Shown here piece after piece: positions 1-10,693 of a DNA stretch of 64,000 nucleotides (its first letter is position 1; each line of letters opens with the position of its first letter). Location of the stretch: positions 331,746 to 395,745 of the forward strand of contig JAGKQI010000076.1 of assembly GCA_018806915.1 (NCBI GenBank), written 5' to 3'. Below the pieces are notes generated by a model that saw nothing but the letters and a program-made list of their open reading frames with translations, was not told the DNA's origin and made no database searches. Origin of the DNA: Phytophthora colocasiae (Eukaryota > Oomycota > Peronosporomycetes > Peronosporales > Peronosporaceae). Both the position numbers and the translations under genes were made by a program.

Positions 1-550
1 CCTCTTGGATCTTGTCCAGAGGCTCGAATATCACTTTGAGGTCGGAGATTCCGCCAGTCGTCTTCACTTCTTCAGCGAGTTGCAACAACGTTGTCTCCTC
101 GCCCTGCATAAAGGTGAACTGGCTCCACTTGTTGGGATTCTTGAGCAGCTCCGCAGTAGCTTTCTCCACATCAGACGAGCTCGTAATGCCCGATCAAGCG
201 GAAACCACAGTCCGATGTCGGGGTGGTAACGGTTAGCGCTTGGGACGATATAGTCCATGATCCATCCCATCGAGACCACAGTCCACTCAAGCTCGTTCTG
301 CGCCTTCAACGCCTCCTTCACGGGGATATTAAACTGTGCCCACCCATCTGGAATCTCAGGGAACGTCTCCGTGTCGTTGAAGAAGTCCGAAGGGATGAAC
401 CGTTTGCACTTGGGCGTTTGCTTGCACGCGTCGATCAGAGTCAGATGCACGTCAGCGCTCGCTCGAGTGAGATCGAAAATGGCACCCACAAGAGCGTCAA
501 AGTCGCTCAGCAGCTCAACCAGTTGCGGCACGGACGAGTAGCTTTTGTGC
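1..550 (-). pseudogene. Truncated, deleted copy of the neighbouring NmrA-like gene
   Basis: This stretch is a near-identical second copy of the middle of the NmrA-like gene at 1828-2754: bases 1-188 align with 2019-2206 and bases 192-540 with 2256-2604. Relative to the intact copy it has lost 46 bp at 189-191 (frameshifting) and about 45 bp after base 540, beyond which similarity fades, so the Rossmann start of the protein is gone. The 3' end lies outside the window. It is best read as a decayed segmental duplicate separated from the parent by the M96-like gene. Between 551 and 734 I see no gene. Confidence 0.8.
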
Positions 551-734
551 AGGTCACTGACTTCACCGAGCTCATATCACCTGATGCATACGCGTCGCTT
601 AATAGAAAAGCGTAGAGAACGAGGCATAACCCGATTGAGTCACGTAGGTGCAAGATCAAACTCTGTTAGCGGCGCTAACTTAGTGCCTATTGCTTCAAAC
701 TAACTTATCGGTATTCCCAGTTGATTTGCGATTC

Positions 735-1772
735 ATGAGGAAGCCTCGTCAACGGAACTCGACGCGGGACCGCGAGAAAGCAGAGCTCGTATCGCTACGG
801 GCCCTCGTTAACGACCTACAGGTTCACCTGACCGCTTTGAACCGTGGGGAGACGCCGACACGCTCTCAGTCTTCGTGGCAGCGTCTCTCTAAGCGCCAAG
901 CCCAAGCGAGACAAGCAGCTGAAGAGACCAACCAGTCTCTCAATGCTCGCGTGCAGAACAACGCTGACTGGATTCAACGCTTGTGGGAACTTCTGCATGA
1001 AAGTCGACGAGCTGCTGAGTCCGCAGACCTCAGACGAACTGCAGGGTTTCAGCGGAAAGCGGAAGACGACCGCGTGTTGAACCAACTGAAGCAGCAGACG
1101 CAGTCTGGAGCGCTAAATGCACCGGGAATCCTTGCAAAGCATGGTATTCATCTATTCGACGGTATCGGATGCACTACAGAGACCGACCTGTGGTCTCACA
1201 CGCGTTCAGATCGGACATCCACGCTGGTGTGTGCACGCCAAGTTCCATTTGATGCACATGCCACGTCCGATGCTATGTGGACGGCTCTCACGCGACCGGA
1301 AGGCAGTTTTGCGTCGGAAAGTGGCGCGGTTGTGGGCTATCACGAAATCACGTCAAAAGCGCGCGTGCTGGAACGAACGTCGGACGCGTGCACCATGAAA
1401 TTAAGAGAGTACGTTCAAGACCAGAACCAAAATGCAATGTCCCTTAATTACCACGCCGTGATCAAGCGATCAGCGCTGCAAAATGCTAGTGTTTTCGTGT
1501 GGAAATCACTCTTTACGCTTGGAGATGGCAGTACGAAGCACCACGATTCGATGTGGGTTGTTGTCGCTCGATGTGGCCTGGAATCGACTGTTGTGATCGT
1601 GTGTGAGTCTCAGCTTCAGGGATCGGAGGAATTGATCAGCGTGCAGGATTCAATCATGCCAGCAGTCGAAGCCTGTGTGAATAAAATCTTTAGTGCAGCA
1701 GAAACCAAGTTGCTCAAAGAAGGTCAAGGCTGTATCTCACACGCTAGAGCGATGCAGACGTTCGATGTTTAG
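735..1772 (+). CDS. M96 mating-specific-like / START-like oomycete protein with N-terminal basic coiled coil
   Basis: Uninterrupted 345-codon frame. The first ATG in frame is at 735 and opens with a basic stretch (MRKPRQRNSTRDREK), followed by a leucine-spaced helix at about residues 15-40, similar to a short bZIP. A longer charged coiled coil follows to about residue 120. The C-terminal 200 residues resemble the START-like domain of the oomycete M96 mating-specific family, a large Phytophthora group named after a mating-induced gene; molecular function is unknown. No signal peptide or membrane segment is seen. It sits between the two NmrA-like copies, so it may have been flanked by a duplication event. 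Family assignment is by pattern recognition; a plain bZIP-like protein is the alternative. Confidence 0.7.
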   Translation: MRKPRQRNSTRDREKAELVSLRALVNDLQVHLTALNRGETPTRSQSSWQRLSKRQAQARQAAEETNQSLNARVQNNADWIQRLWELLHESRRAAESADLRRTAGFQRKAEDDRVLNQLKQQTQSGALNAPGILAKHGIHLFDGIGCTTETDLWSHTRSDRTSTLVCARQVPFDAHATSDAMWTALTRPEGSFASESGAVVGYHEITSKARVLERTSDACTMKLREYVQDQNQNAMSLNYHAVIKRSALQNASVFVWKSLFTLGDGSTKHHDSMWVVVARCGLESTVVIVCESQLQGSEELISVQDSIMPAVEACVNKIFSAAETKLLKEGQGCISHARAMQTFDV

Positions 1773-1827
1773 ATTGGTACTGCTAATGCTCGAAACCAAT
1801 TTCTACAAGGTATGTGCCAAGTGAACT

Positions 1828-2754
1828 TTACACGATGGCGTTCGGTTCCTGTTTCGCAGCCTCGAGCAACTCACGCATCGTCCGGAAGTGGACGTTGGGG
1901 AAGAACGCTGCTTGGTCTCGTTTCACCTTTTCCTGGTCGAGTTTCACTATCCCTGACGGAATAGTCAACTTGAATTCCAGATCCGTTTTGGCATCGCTCA
2001 CTTCTAAGCGGTCGAATTCCTCTTGGACCTTGTCCAGATGCTCGAATATCACTTTGAGGTCGGAGATTCCGCCAGTCGTCTTCACTTCTTCAGCGAGTTG
2101 CAACAACGTTGTCTCCTCGCCCTGCATAAAGGTGAACTGGCTCCACTTGTTGGGATTCTTGAGCAGCTCCGCAGTAGCTTTCGCCACATCACGCGGACTC
2201 GTAATGGAAAAGACCTCGTTACCCGTACCCACCATTATCATCGTCTTTTTCTGATGATCAAGCGGAAACCATAGTCCGATGTCGGGGTGATAACGGTTAG
2301 CGCTTGGGACGATATAGTCCATGATCCATCCCATCGAGACCACAGTCCACTCAAGCTCGTTCTGCGCCTTCAATGCCTCCTTCACGGGGATATTAAACTG
2401 TGCCCACCCATCTGCAATTTCAGGGAACGTCTCCGTGTCGTTGAAGAAGTCCGAAGGGATGAACCGTTTGCACTTGGGCGTTTGCTTGCACGCGTCGATC
2501 AGAGTCAGATGCACGTCAGCGCTCGCTCGAGTGAGATCGAAAATGGCACTCACAAGAGCGTCACAGTCGCTCAGCAGCTCAACCAGTTGCGGCACGGACG
2601 AGTAGTCGGTAATACGCTGCTCCACGACTCCTTTCTTGCCGTCCAAGAAGCTCTTGTGGGATCGAGTGAGCACGACAACTTCAATTCCAACTGCAGTGAA
2701 CTCGTTGATGAAGTATTTGGCAAAAGCTCCAGTTCCAACGATGGCGACGCGCAT
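1828..2754 (-). CDS. NmrA-like NAD(P)-binding / isoflavone-reductase-like protein
   Basis: A 308-residue protein starting at the ATG at 2754. It begins MRVAIVGTGAFAKYFINEF, a beta strand plus a GxGxxxK-type Rossmann dinucleotide loop, as in the NmrA and isoflavone-reductase-like atypical short-chain dehydrogenases. Later landmarks are a DALVSAIFDLTRA strand-loop, a KRFIPSDFF segment near the active-site region and a W-rich MGWIMDYIVP stretch. The length is normal for the family. Such proteins are soluble and bind NAD(P)H as oxidoreductases or redox sensors; the substrate cannot be inferred. A core promoter lies 50 bp before the ATG. A partial, broken copy lies at 1-550. Stop codon TAA at 1828-1830. 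Confidence 0.87.
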   Translation of the reverse strand: MRVAIVGTGAFAKYFINEFTAVGIEVVVLTRSHKSFLDGKKGVVEQRITDYSSVPQLVELLSDCDALVSAIFDLTRASADVHLTLIDACKQTPKCKRFIPSDFFNDTETFPEIADGWAQFNIPVKEALKAQNELEWTVVSMGWIMDYIVPSANRYHPDIGLWFPLDHQKKTMIMVGTGNEVFSITSPRDVAKATAELLKNPNKWSQFTFMQGEETTLLQLAEEVKTTGGISDLKVIFEHLDKVQEEFDRLEVSDAKTDLEFKLTIPSGIVKLDQEKVKRDQAAFFPNVHFRTMRELLEAAKQEPNAIV

Positions 2755-2803
2755 GACTGGAGATGGGGAAGCTTGGGCGGTTAATTGATGTGAGCTGGAG
2801 GGC

Positions 2804-2821
2804 GACAATTGAAGAATGAGC
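2804..2821 (-). promoter_or_regulatory. Oomycete Inr/FPR core promoter of the NmrA-like gene
   Basis: On the minus strand this reads GCTCATTCTTCAATTGTC, a close match to the oomycete initiator plus flanking promoter region (GCTCATTYYNCAWTTTNYY). It lies 50 bp upstream of the ATG at 2754, the expected spacing for a short 5' UTR. It also supports 2754 as the true start. Confidence 0.75.
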
Positions 2822-2900
2822 TTCCGTATTCATTGGCTTTGATCTCGTATGTGATGAGTCGCCACTTTAGAGATTAAAGTGCAACAAGTGACGTGGTGAC

Positions 2901-2920
2901 TCATCTGTAGCCATTTTGCT
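2901..2920 (+). promoter_or_regulatory. Probable Inr/FPR core promoter of the ATPAF1 gene
   Basis: Contains TCATCTG followed by CATTTTGCT (2912-2920), which fits the oomycete flanking promoter element CAWTTTNYY. The spacing between the two parts is longer than consensus. It is 60 bp upstream of the ATG at 2981. The match is weaker than at the NmrA-like gene. Confidence 0.45.
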
Positions 2921-2980
2921 TAACGTTTCAGTGTGGTCCACATCACGCATTTGACAGCCACACGTACGTCACCATTAATC

Positions 2981-3607
2981 ATGTCGTTCATGCTTGGTCT
3001 CGGGCGTCGTGCGCTTCTTTCCAGTAGTCAAGCGCGCAGATTCGCCAGCTCCAAGGCCGGCGCTGGCTTCTCATACCCTGGCGCTCGCTCTCTGGAGCAG
3101 ATTGTGAAGCTGGAATTGCTGGAAAACGAGCAGACGGAGAAGATCCGAAGCGTCTGGGAGGAATTCCACGCCGATAAGGATGACGCAGTGGCCACTACAC
3201 TGAGCACTGACGAATTTCAGGCCTTGGTGAAACGAGCGGAGGCTGCACCTTACTTCATTTTTCCTGTGTATCGCCAGGAGGGATTCTTCAACATGTTGTG
3301 TCAGTTCCAGCAGTCGTGTTTCCTGATCACGTATCTCGAGGCTTTCAAGGAGAACCCGAGTGCAGCACCGCCGTGTGTTGCTGTCTCGCTGTATGATGAC
3401 TTGCTGGAGAAGAAGGAGCTCACATTGGTCCGTGCTGATGTCATTAACATGCTGGACAAGACGGAGTCTTCGCTCCTGTTGAAGCAACTGCTGGCCAGTT
3501 ACCGGGATGACAAGCTCTACGAGCATGTTGACCAGTTCAACAACAAGCCGGAGCAGTTCGACTTTGAAGCCTACCGCGTGCTGGTAAAGGAAGTCACAGA
3601 GATGTAG
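2981..3607 (+). CDS. ATPAF1: Mitochondrial ATP synthase F1 assembly factor 1 (ATP11 family)
   Basis: A 208-residue protein starting at the ATG at 2981. The N-terminus (MSFMLGLGRRALLSSSQARRF) is basic, serine-rich and lacks acidic residues, a typical mitochondrial presequence of about 25 residues. The body matches the ATP11 family: a charged helical region, then FIFPVYRQEGFFNMLCQFQ, a segment like the family hallmark (Pxxr.g.e..l.QFQ), and the beta-rich end with SLYDDLLEKKELTLVRADV. In yeast and animals this chaperone binds free F1 beta subunits and prevents their aggregation during F1 assembly in the matrix. The length is shorter than human ATPAF1 (about 328) but within range for protists. 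It is convergent with the importin gene, 76 bp apart. Confidence 0.87.
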   Translation: MSFMLGLGRRALLSSSQARRFASSKAGAGFSYPGARSLEQIVKLELLENEQTEKIRSVWEEFHADKDDAVATTLSTDEFQALVKRAEAAPYFIFPVYRQEGFFNMLCQFQQSCFLITYLEAFKENPSAAPPCVAVSLYDDLLEKKELTLVRADVINMLDKTESSLLLKQLLASYRDDKLYEHVDQFNNKPEQFDFEAYRVLVKEVTEM

Positions 3608-3683
3608 AATTCTACAGTGGAACAAAAAATGTAGTCTGTGTCTTTAAAACCATATCACTCGTCTCTCTTCTCCAGCTCTAACC

Positions 3684-6600
3684 TTACTGGGTCTTCTGAG
3701 CCTGAGCCTCCTTCCTCTTGGCATGCTCTGCCTGGAAGAGCACAAGCGCCTGCTGCGTCGTAGCGTCAGCCTCCAATCCAAGAGTCTGGTACTCCGGAGC
3801 GTGCGTCTGAGCAAAACCTTGCAGCGAGTTCAGGAAGAATTCTACCTCATCCACCTCGTCTAGCAGACTGATGTAGTCCTCATCGCCTTCGTCGTCGTAG
3901 CCGAACTGGCCCTCAGCCTCCTCTCGCAGTTGGCGCAGGATAGCGTAGTACTGGTCATCTACCACGTCCTCAGCGTCCTCGTTCGAACCGTAACCTCCGT
4001 TCTCCAGCAGTTCCTCGAGCTGCTCACCCTCTTCGTCATCGCCCTCAGCGTCCTCGCCACCATCGATAATACCCGGCGCCGGGTTCTGAATGGACTCAGC
4101 AAGCACCTTCATAGCAGCTTGGATCAGCTGCTTGATGTGCGGGCGCAGAGCCGCCGGGATCTTGTCCGCCGGCGCGCGCAGGATCGACATCGCGCCAAGG
4201 ATGAACAGCTTGCGGTCCAAGTAGTTGTCGTAACGGGACAGGTCGCTGAGCCAGATCTTGAGCACGCCATCAGCAGCGCCCAACTGGTTCAGAGAGTCCA
4301 ATGTCAGTGCAGGGTTGTAGTGCAGCAGACTACCGAAGACGCCGAGCAGGTTGCGAGCCGTGGAGTCCACCAGAGGCTCGGAAAGCTTGGTGCACACCAT
4401 CAGAGTAATAGGCGGAATGCATTCGTCCACCTTGCCGAACAGGTTGTGCAGCAGCGAGTACAGCAGCCGGCAAGCAGCGCAAAGGTCGATCTCCTGCACG
4501 CTCTTGCTCTCGAAGACAGTCTTGGCCATGTTGAAGACGAGCTCCAGGTAGCGGACGCTGGCGCCAGTGGCCGGGTCCGTGGCCGAGCCGGAGAGGAAGC
4601 CCTCGATGTCGCGGCCAACAAAGTTGTCGATCACCGGCACGAAGTTCGTCAGGTAGTCTGAAGCCCAGTCGTTAAAGCTAACAAAAATGAGCGGGAACAG
4701 CTCCCAAAGCTGCGGAGCGATCTTGTGGCTGTAGAAAGCGAGCGAGCCCAGAATATCAATGCCGCTCTCCATGTACTCGACGAAGTCGAAGTCCGTGAGG
4801 ATCTTCTGGATGACTGGAGCGAGCGTCGGCACCAGAAGCGCGTACAGCTCCGGGTGGTTGTGAATGCTCATAAGGATGGTGTTGATGGCGTCAAGGCACG
4901 ACACAGCAGCGAGCGAAGCGTCCTCGTCCTCCTCAGCGACAGCAGTGAACTGTCCGAAGAATTCGACGAACTTGGCCACCAGCTGCACCGAGAACGGTCC
5001 GATTTCCGAGGAAAATCGGTCGATGATATGCTCCAGAGCTACAACAACCTCGTCATTGCCGATCTCGTCCATCAGGCTGAAGAACTGCTCCAGAATCTTC
5101 GGCAGACGCGGACGCAACACTTCCACAACCGTGTCGGAGTGCGGGTACATGACCACGAAGCGGATCGTCTTGGCGGCCTCGATACGCACGGGCAGTTCCG
5201 GGTCGAACATGGCTTCAAGCATACCGTTGACAATGTTGATCAGAGTCTGTTCGTCCTTGAACTTGATGCCCTCAATGTACTTGCGCGAGAAGATCTTGCA
5301 AGCGCGCAGACGGAGGAAGCCGTGCGGGTTCTTAAATTCCGGCAGAATATGGGTAACAATCATTGCCTCCACCTGGTCCTTGTGCGCCTTTGACTTGGTC
5401 AGCACGCCATCCAGTGAAAACAGCGCGTGCAGGGCAGCATCCTTCTGAATGTAATCCTTCTTGTCATCCGGGGCAGCGAGGTATGTGTTCAGGATGTTGT
5501 TGTAGAACGAAAGCACGTTCGGGAGACAGTCCTTGCCACGTTTGGTGCAAAGGTCAGCCAGAAGGTTCGCTGCGGCGTACACGGGGTCAAGGAAATCTTC
5601 AAACACATCGTTGGTCTTGCGCACAAACTCGTGCGGATCTTCAGCCCACAACTGCAGGTCCTTAGGGGTCAAGCACAGCACCGGGTGGATCACCTCGAAG
5701 AGCAGGAAACCAAGGTGAGGCTTAATCAACTTGTAGGTAACAGCAGAGTCCACAGCTTCCTGCAGGAACACAAGAGCGAGCTGCACCACGCGGTCAGTGC
5801 AGAAGCGTCCGTTCTTACGCAAAGCAAGCGTTTCCAACACGCAAGGCAGGAGTTCAGGAGCGATCTGGTTACGGTACACCGTAGACATCTGCAAGTACTC
5901 CTCTTCGGCCTTCTTGGGGTTGCCGTAACGTGTGTAGAATCGGCAGAGAATCTGCAGTGCCCATTTCTTAAGCTTCCACCAAGCCCAGTTGCCACGTTCC
6001 TCCTCGTCCGTAGGCTGTCCAGCAGGTTCTCCACCTTCAGAGGCTTCAGGCAGCGGCTTGGCGATGACCATGCGGAAAATGTTCATCCAGGCAACAACCT
6101 GCTCCGTCTGCGCAATGTGCGGGGGCAGGTTCGTCTTGACACACGACCAGTACGTCTTGAGGATGAGGTGCATCATTTGTGCAGCTTCAATGGAGTTGTT
6201 GGTCTGCATCTGTACCATCATGTTCTGCAGCATAGGGAACACCACCTCCACGAGCTTGTTGAGCGGCGCCATACGCTCCTCCGAGCGATATTCAAAGTTC
6301 TTGACCACGCGACGCAGAGCCAGCAGCGCGTTGATGATGCGGTTGGCGTCGCCGCTCTGCACGTTCTTGCATATGTCGTCGATCAGCGTCGGCCACGAGT
6401 CCTGAATTGCAGTACACAATCATTATCAGTATCACTACTTCAATTTAGTATAATCTACTGCTTCAACGTACAGGAAAGTCGAAACGAGCAATGAAAGCAA
6501 CAGTCTCAGCCAGAAGCGAACGGATGCTCGTGTCCTGGGACACCAACAGCGCCTCCAGGCCGTTCTGACGGCCCAGGACCTTGTCGGCAGGGCTAATAAC

Positions 6601-6846
6601 CTGCATCCACTGGCCATTGGGGCCATCAGCGCCTTCCCAGTACTTCTGCACAAGGTTCTTAAGCGACACAGCCGCAGCTTGACGGATCTCGCGGGTTACG
6701 CTGGCTTCGACTGTGATCTGGATCAGAAGCTGCACCGAGCCAGGCACAGTGTGCAGACCGGCCACAGCTTCCTCAGCGGCTTTACGCGCGGCTTCGTCAT
6801 TGCTGAACGTGTGCAGCAGGATGTTGTGCAGGCTGGCCACGTCCAT
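3684..6846 (-). CDS. IPO7: Importin-7/8-type karyopherin beta
   Basis: Two exons, 6472-6846 and 3684-6401, are joined across a 70 bp GT-AG intron (6402-6471), giving 1030 residues, very close to animal importin 7 (1038). Splicing links RFDFP to DSWPTLIDD in frame. Residues about 20-100 form the importin-beta N-terminal (Ran-binding) domain (EEAVAGLHTVPGS and KNLVQKYWEG). The rest is a HEAT-repeat solenoid. Near the C-terminus is a long acidic stretch (GGEDAEGDDEEGEQLEELL and further E/D clusters), as in importins 7 and 8. It carries cargo such as ribosomal proteins and histones into the nucleus with RanGTP-controlled release; that role is known for the family. There are no lesions over 3.1 kb. 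The ATG at 6846 is clear. Confidence 0.93.
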
Positions 6847-7592
6847 GGTTCAAGCTTTAGCGGGGACTTCTTGGCTGCTTTGATTATTGACCAGCAGCTC
6901 CAGTCGATGGATGGAAGCCATGTAACTCACGGCGTAACCCTTTTAAGGGGTACACGAAATGGATACATTATGAGGTTTTTCGATGGGAAACGAGGTTTTA
7001 TTAGTGCAACACTAAGTGCGATTTAGTGTAGTGAATTGACTGGCGGAGAACACGTCTGAGAGCCATTTTAGGCAAAGAAGGTCTCATTTACAATTGACAG
7101 CATGTCAAGGACATGTTTCCACGTGTGCTTCTAATTGTCACCACACGACACTTTCAGCCACCACAAACGATACTGTATTCGATGTAGCAAAGGAGGATAA
7201 TTCTTGTTGAAAATTGGGGGGTTGTTGGCGGGTTACCCAGAAAACCGGTAAAATTAATTAGGTAGGCAAGATTGCGCGACTTCAACATGGCTCCAACAAC
7301 TTCGACATGAAAAACCACGCGTGAATGTAGCGAGAAAGGTGTCCAAACTCGACTCCTAGCCATTCTCTTCATTTACTACTACGTAAGCAAGCTTGCTGCA
7401 AGATGAAACGAAGGTCAAAGGTAGGGCAGGCGAATCGTAAATATATGTAACCTTCGACTACGAAGATCTAACTAAACCTCACCACCAAAAAATGCAAGAG
7501 CTAACGAGTGAAAATTGGCAAGTCTCGCGAGGGCAGCGTGCCACTCAGTCTGCACTTTCGGGCCTTGCCAACAACTACAGCGACTTAGTCGC
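6847..7592. other. Intergenic, importin 5' flank and HSP90 3' flank
   Basis: There is no credible coding frame or RNA gene in these 746 bases. They must contain the importin promoter and the HSP90 3' UTR. I found only a weak FPR-like match (CATTTCGTG on the minus strand near 6960) and no clear Inr. Confidence 0.6.
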
Positions 7593-9713
7593 TTAGTCCA
7601 CTTCCTCCATCGTGCTCTCCTCCTCGTCCTCGCCCTCAAGCGGGGGCAGGTCCTCCATGGACTCGTCGGCGGCATCATCGTCGTCGTCAATGCTTAGACC
7701 AAGCTTAATGAGGCGGTGGATACGGTTGGCGAACGTCGTGGGCTCGTCCAGGCTGAAGCCAGAGGTCAGCAGCGACGTGTCGTACAGCAGCCAGATCAGG
7801 TCCTTCACCGTCTTGTCGCTCTTGTCAGCCTCAGCCTTCTCGCGCAGCGACTTGATAATAGGGTGCAGAGGGTTGATCTCCATGGTCTTCTTGGACGACA
7901 TGTAGGCCGAAGTGCTGCTGTCACGCAGAGCCTGGGCCTTCATAATACGCTCCATGTTGGCGGACCAGCCGTACTCGCCAGTCACCAGCACGCACGGGGA
8001 CTCGACAATACGGTTCGAGATCTCCACCTTCTCGACCTTGTCGTCAAGGACCTCCTTCATGAGCTTGCACAAGCCCTCAGTGGCGGCCTTAGCCTCCTCG
8101 AACGACTTCTTCTCGTCCTCAGTCTCCTCCATCTTGAGGCCCTCCTTGGTGGCACAGATGAGCTTCTTGCCCTCGTAGTCCTTCAGCTGCTGCACGGCGT
8201 ACTCGTCAATGGCCTCAACCATGAACAGCACCTCGTAGCCCTTCTTCTTGAGCTTCTCAATGAACGGCGAGTTCTCCACCGACTTCTTGCTCTCGCCCGT
8301 CACGTAGTAAATGCCGGGTTGGTTCTCGGGCATGCGCGAGATGTAGTCGTCCAGGGACGTCATCTCCTCGCCGGACTTGGTCGAGTGGTAACGCAGGAGC
8401 TTGGCGATCTTCGTGCGGTTGGTCGAGTCCTCGTGGATGCCGAGCTTCAGGTTCTTGCTGAAGGCCTCGTAGAACTTGTTGTACTTCTCGTTGTCCTCGG
8501 CGAGCTCCGCGAACATCTCCAGGCACTTCTTCACCAGGTTCTTCTTGATGACACGCAGGATCTTGTTCTGCTGCAAGGTCTCACGCGAGATGTTAAGCGG
8601 CAGGTCCTCCGAGTCAACAACACCCTTGACGAACGACAGGTACTCGGGCATGAGCTCCTCGCAGTTGTCCATGATGAACACGCGACGCACGTACAGCTTG
8701 ATGTTGTTCAATTTCTTCTTGGCACCACCCTCGAACATGTCGAAGGGGGCGCGCTTGGGGGCGAACAAGCAGGCCTTGAACTCCAGCTGGCCCTCCACCG
8801 AGAAGTGCTTGACGGCAGCGTGCTCCTCCCAGTCGTTGGTCAGCGACTTGTAGAACGAAGCGTACTCCTCGTGGGTCACGTCCTCGGGCTTGCGCATCCA
8901 GATGGGCTTCTGCGAGTTCAGGTGGTCCCACTCGTGGGTGACCTCCTTGATCTTCTTGGTCTTCTTCTTCTTCTCACCCTCCTCATCTTCGACCTCCTCG
9001 ACCTTGGGCTTGTCGTCCTCGCCCTCCTTCTCGTCTTCCTCCTCTTCGTCGTCAGTCACCTCCTTCTCCTCCGTCTTCTCGACGTAGAGCTTGATGGGGA
9101 AACCAATGAACTCAGAGTGCTTCTTCACCAGGTCTTTAAGCTTGCGCTCCTCCAGGTACTCCAGCATGTCCTCCTTCAGCGTCAGGACAATGCGCGTACC
9201 ACGCAGAATGGGCTCCGAAGTGTCGGGCGTCACAGTGAACGAGCCGCCAGCAGCAGACTCCCACACGTACTGCTCGTCATCGTTGTGCTTCGAGTGCACC
9301 ACGACCTTGTCAGCGACCAGATAGGCAGAGTAGAAACCCACACCAAACTGACCGATCATGCTGATGTCAGCACCAGCAGCCAGAGCCTCCATGAAGGCCT
9401 TGGTGCCAGACTTGGCGATCGTACCCAGGTTGTTGATAAGATCGGCCTTGGTCATACCAATACCAGAGTCCTGGATGGTGAGGGTGCCGTTGGCCTTGTC
9501 CGGGATCACCTTGATCTCCAGGTTCTTGTCCGTGTCCAGCACGCTGGCGTCGGTCAGCGACGAGTAACGGATCTTGTCCAGAGCATCCGAGGCGTTCGAG
9601 ATGAGCTCACGAAGGAAAATGTCCTTGTTCGAGTAGAACGTGTTAATGATCAGACTCAGCAGCTGGTTGATATCGGCCGAGAAGGCGAACGTTTCAGCTT
9701 CCGGGGCGCTCAT
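7593..9713 (-). CDS. HSP90: Cytosolic heat shock protein 90
   Basis: Intronless frame of 706 residues. The GHKL ATPase domain is at 1-215, with catalytic Glu36 and Asn40 in [11 protein letters not shown], Asp82 in DSGIGM and the glycine-rich [15 protein letters not shown] lid region. A charged linker of about 220-265 is rich in E and K. The middle domain contains [16 protein letters not shown] (the catalytic-loop arginine region). The C-terminal dimerisation domain ends in MEEVD, the TPR co-chaperone docking motif that marks the cytosolic form rather than the ER (KDEL-type) or mitochondrial TRAP1 forms. It is an ATP-driven chaperone for kinases and receptors. Strong codon bias and complete integrity indicate a functional, highly expressed gene. 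A core promoter and a heat-shock-like element lie upstream. Confidence 0.98.
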   Translation of the reverse strand: MSAPEAETFAFSADINQLLSLIINTFYSNKDIFLRELISNASDALDKIRYSSLTDASVLDTDKNLEIKVIPDKANGTLTIQDSGIGMTKADLINNLGTIAKSGTKAFMEALAAGADISMIGQFGVGFYSAYLVADKVVVHSKHNDDEQYVWESAAGGSFTVTPDTSEPILRGTRIVLTLKEDMLEYLEERKLKDLVKKHSEFIGFPIKLYVEKTEEKEVTDDEEEEDEKEGEDDKPKVEEVEDEEGEKKKKTKKIKEVTHEWDHLNSQKPIWMRKPEDVTHEEYASFYKSLTNDWEEHAAVKHFSVEGQLEFKACLFAPKRAPFDMFEGGAKKKLNNIKLYVRRVFIMDNCEELMPEYLSFVKGVVDSEDLPLNISRETLQQNKILRVIKKNLVKKCLEMFAELAEDNEKYNKFYEAFSKNLKLGIHEDSTNRTKIAKLLRYHSTKSGEEMTSLDDYISRMPENQPGIYYVTGESKKSVENSPFIEKLKKKGYEVLFMVEAIDEYAVQQLKDYEGKKLICATKEGLKMEETEDEKKSFEEAKAATEGLCKLMKEVLDDKVEKVEISNRIVESPCVLVTGEYGWSANMERIMKAQALRDSSTSAYMSSKKTMEINPLHPIIKSLREKAEADKSDKTVKDLIWLLYDTSLLTSGFSLDEPTTFANRIHRLIKLGLSIDDDDDAADESMEDLPPLEGEDEEESTMEEVD

Positions 9714-9797
9714 GGTCTCTCTGTGGCTTCTTTGTGTGTCTTGATTCCAACTGGGAAGATTGAAGAATGAGGGGGAAGGCGACTTGCCGGCCAGCCA

Positions 9798-9806
9798 AGC
9801 AAATTG
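9798..9806 (-). promoter_or_regulatory. FPR core promoter element of HSP90
   Basis: On the minus strand this reads CAATTTGCT, a full match to the oomycete FPR consensus CAWTTTNYY, 85 bp upstream of the HSP90 ATG. The initiator half just upstream is poorly matched. Confidence 0.5.
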
Positions 9807-9926
9807 ACCCAGCGATCTTTTCCGTTTGGGGGTATCGAAACTTCCATCGATGGATGAGGCGGGGCGACATAAGTAGTTTGTGTGATGAAATGGTGTTGAG
9901 AAGGAGAGATGACACGCTCAAGGCTT

Positions 9927-9940
9927 AGAATTTTCTAGAT
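9927..9940 (-). promoter_or_regulatory. Candidate heat shock element upstream of HSP90
   Basis: GAATTTTC (9928-9935) gives inverted GAA-nn-TTC units, with a degenerate third unit beginning at 9938. A second two-unit match, GAAACTTC, lies at 9837-9844. Heat shock factor binds arrays of at least three alternating nGAAn units, so each site here is partial. Both lie within 225 bp of the HSP90 start, where such elements are expected. Confidence 0.4.
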
Positions 9941-10693
9941 TGCGACGGGCCAATGGTTAGGTGGTACAATGTACCAGATAAAATTGTAAAGGTCTGAGTT
10001 GTATACAAAGAACATCGGAAAGGCAGGTCCGACGATATGTATTTTGCCGTCGGGTACGTGGCAGCCGTTTCAGATTAGGCAGTTCTCGAACATGGTGCCA
10101 AGTGGCACTTATCAAACGTGAATCGGAGCTGAAGATTTCTGTATGACGACAGCGATGTAAGTCTCGCTTGATGCGACTGCATTCATGCACACATAAAGGT
10201 TTGTGTTCGACATTTGGCAGCTATACTACAACAGGACCCTTGTTACCAACTTTTGAAACTGGTTTATATAGGATACTCAGATAGATGTCGAAGATGACCA
10301 TCAACTTGAAGACATGAAGATGAAGACCATGAAATACGACATTGTCGTGGACTTGTAGAAGGCGTTGACCAAGCTCAAGGTTGGATGCGAATTGGTTTAG
10401 CTCCACTTCAAGAAGGAAAACGTCCTTACGAAGGCGGCTGTGCCTTGCTGCTCCGAGAATGTGTTTAGCATTGATACGAACTCAAAAATGGCTCGCGTGA
10501 TCGAATGAACTGATGATGGTCGGTATTCGTAGATATACGCTCACGTTGAGATACATTTTCACAATACAGCAAAAGAGGGAGTAGTAGAACACCCCAGCCC
10601 CGACTACGAAGTTGGTAGTTGAGGTAGTACCAACTCGATAATACCACCATTTCGATCGTCTCGAGCTTTCGCCTTCCACGGCGTTTAAATATC
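9941..10693. other. Intergenic between HSP90 promoter and E2F gene 3' end
   Basis: I see no convincing gene in these roughly 750 bases. Short frames exist but lack family resemblance and proper ATG starts. The distal HSP90 promoter and the E2F 3' UTR must lie here. Confidence 0.55.

Noticed and set aside
5427..6494. Long open frame opposite the importin gene
   Set aside because: Antisense shadow of the importin exon; it runs across the spliced intron and has no family resemblance.
7716..9770. Very long open frame on the strand opposite HSP90 (about 680 codons)
   Set aside because: A mirror effect of the strong codon bias of HSP90. The protein is leucine/valine/histidine-rich with no domain, and the sense frame is unambiguous.
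10221..10406. Minus-strand frame of about 60 codons
   Set aside because: No ATG at the start and no recognisable family. A faint copia-like flavour was not convincing.
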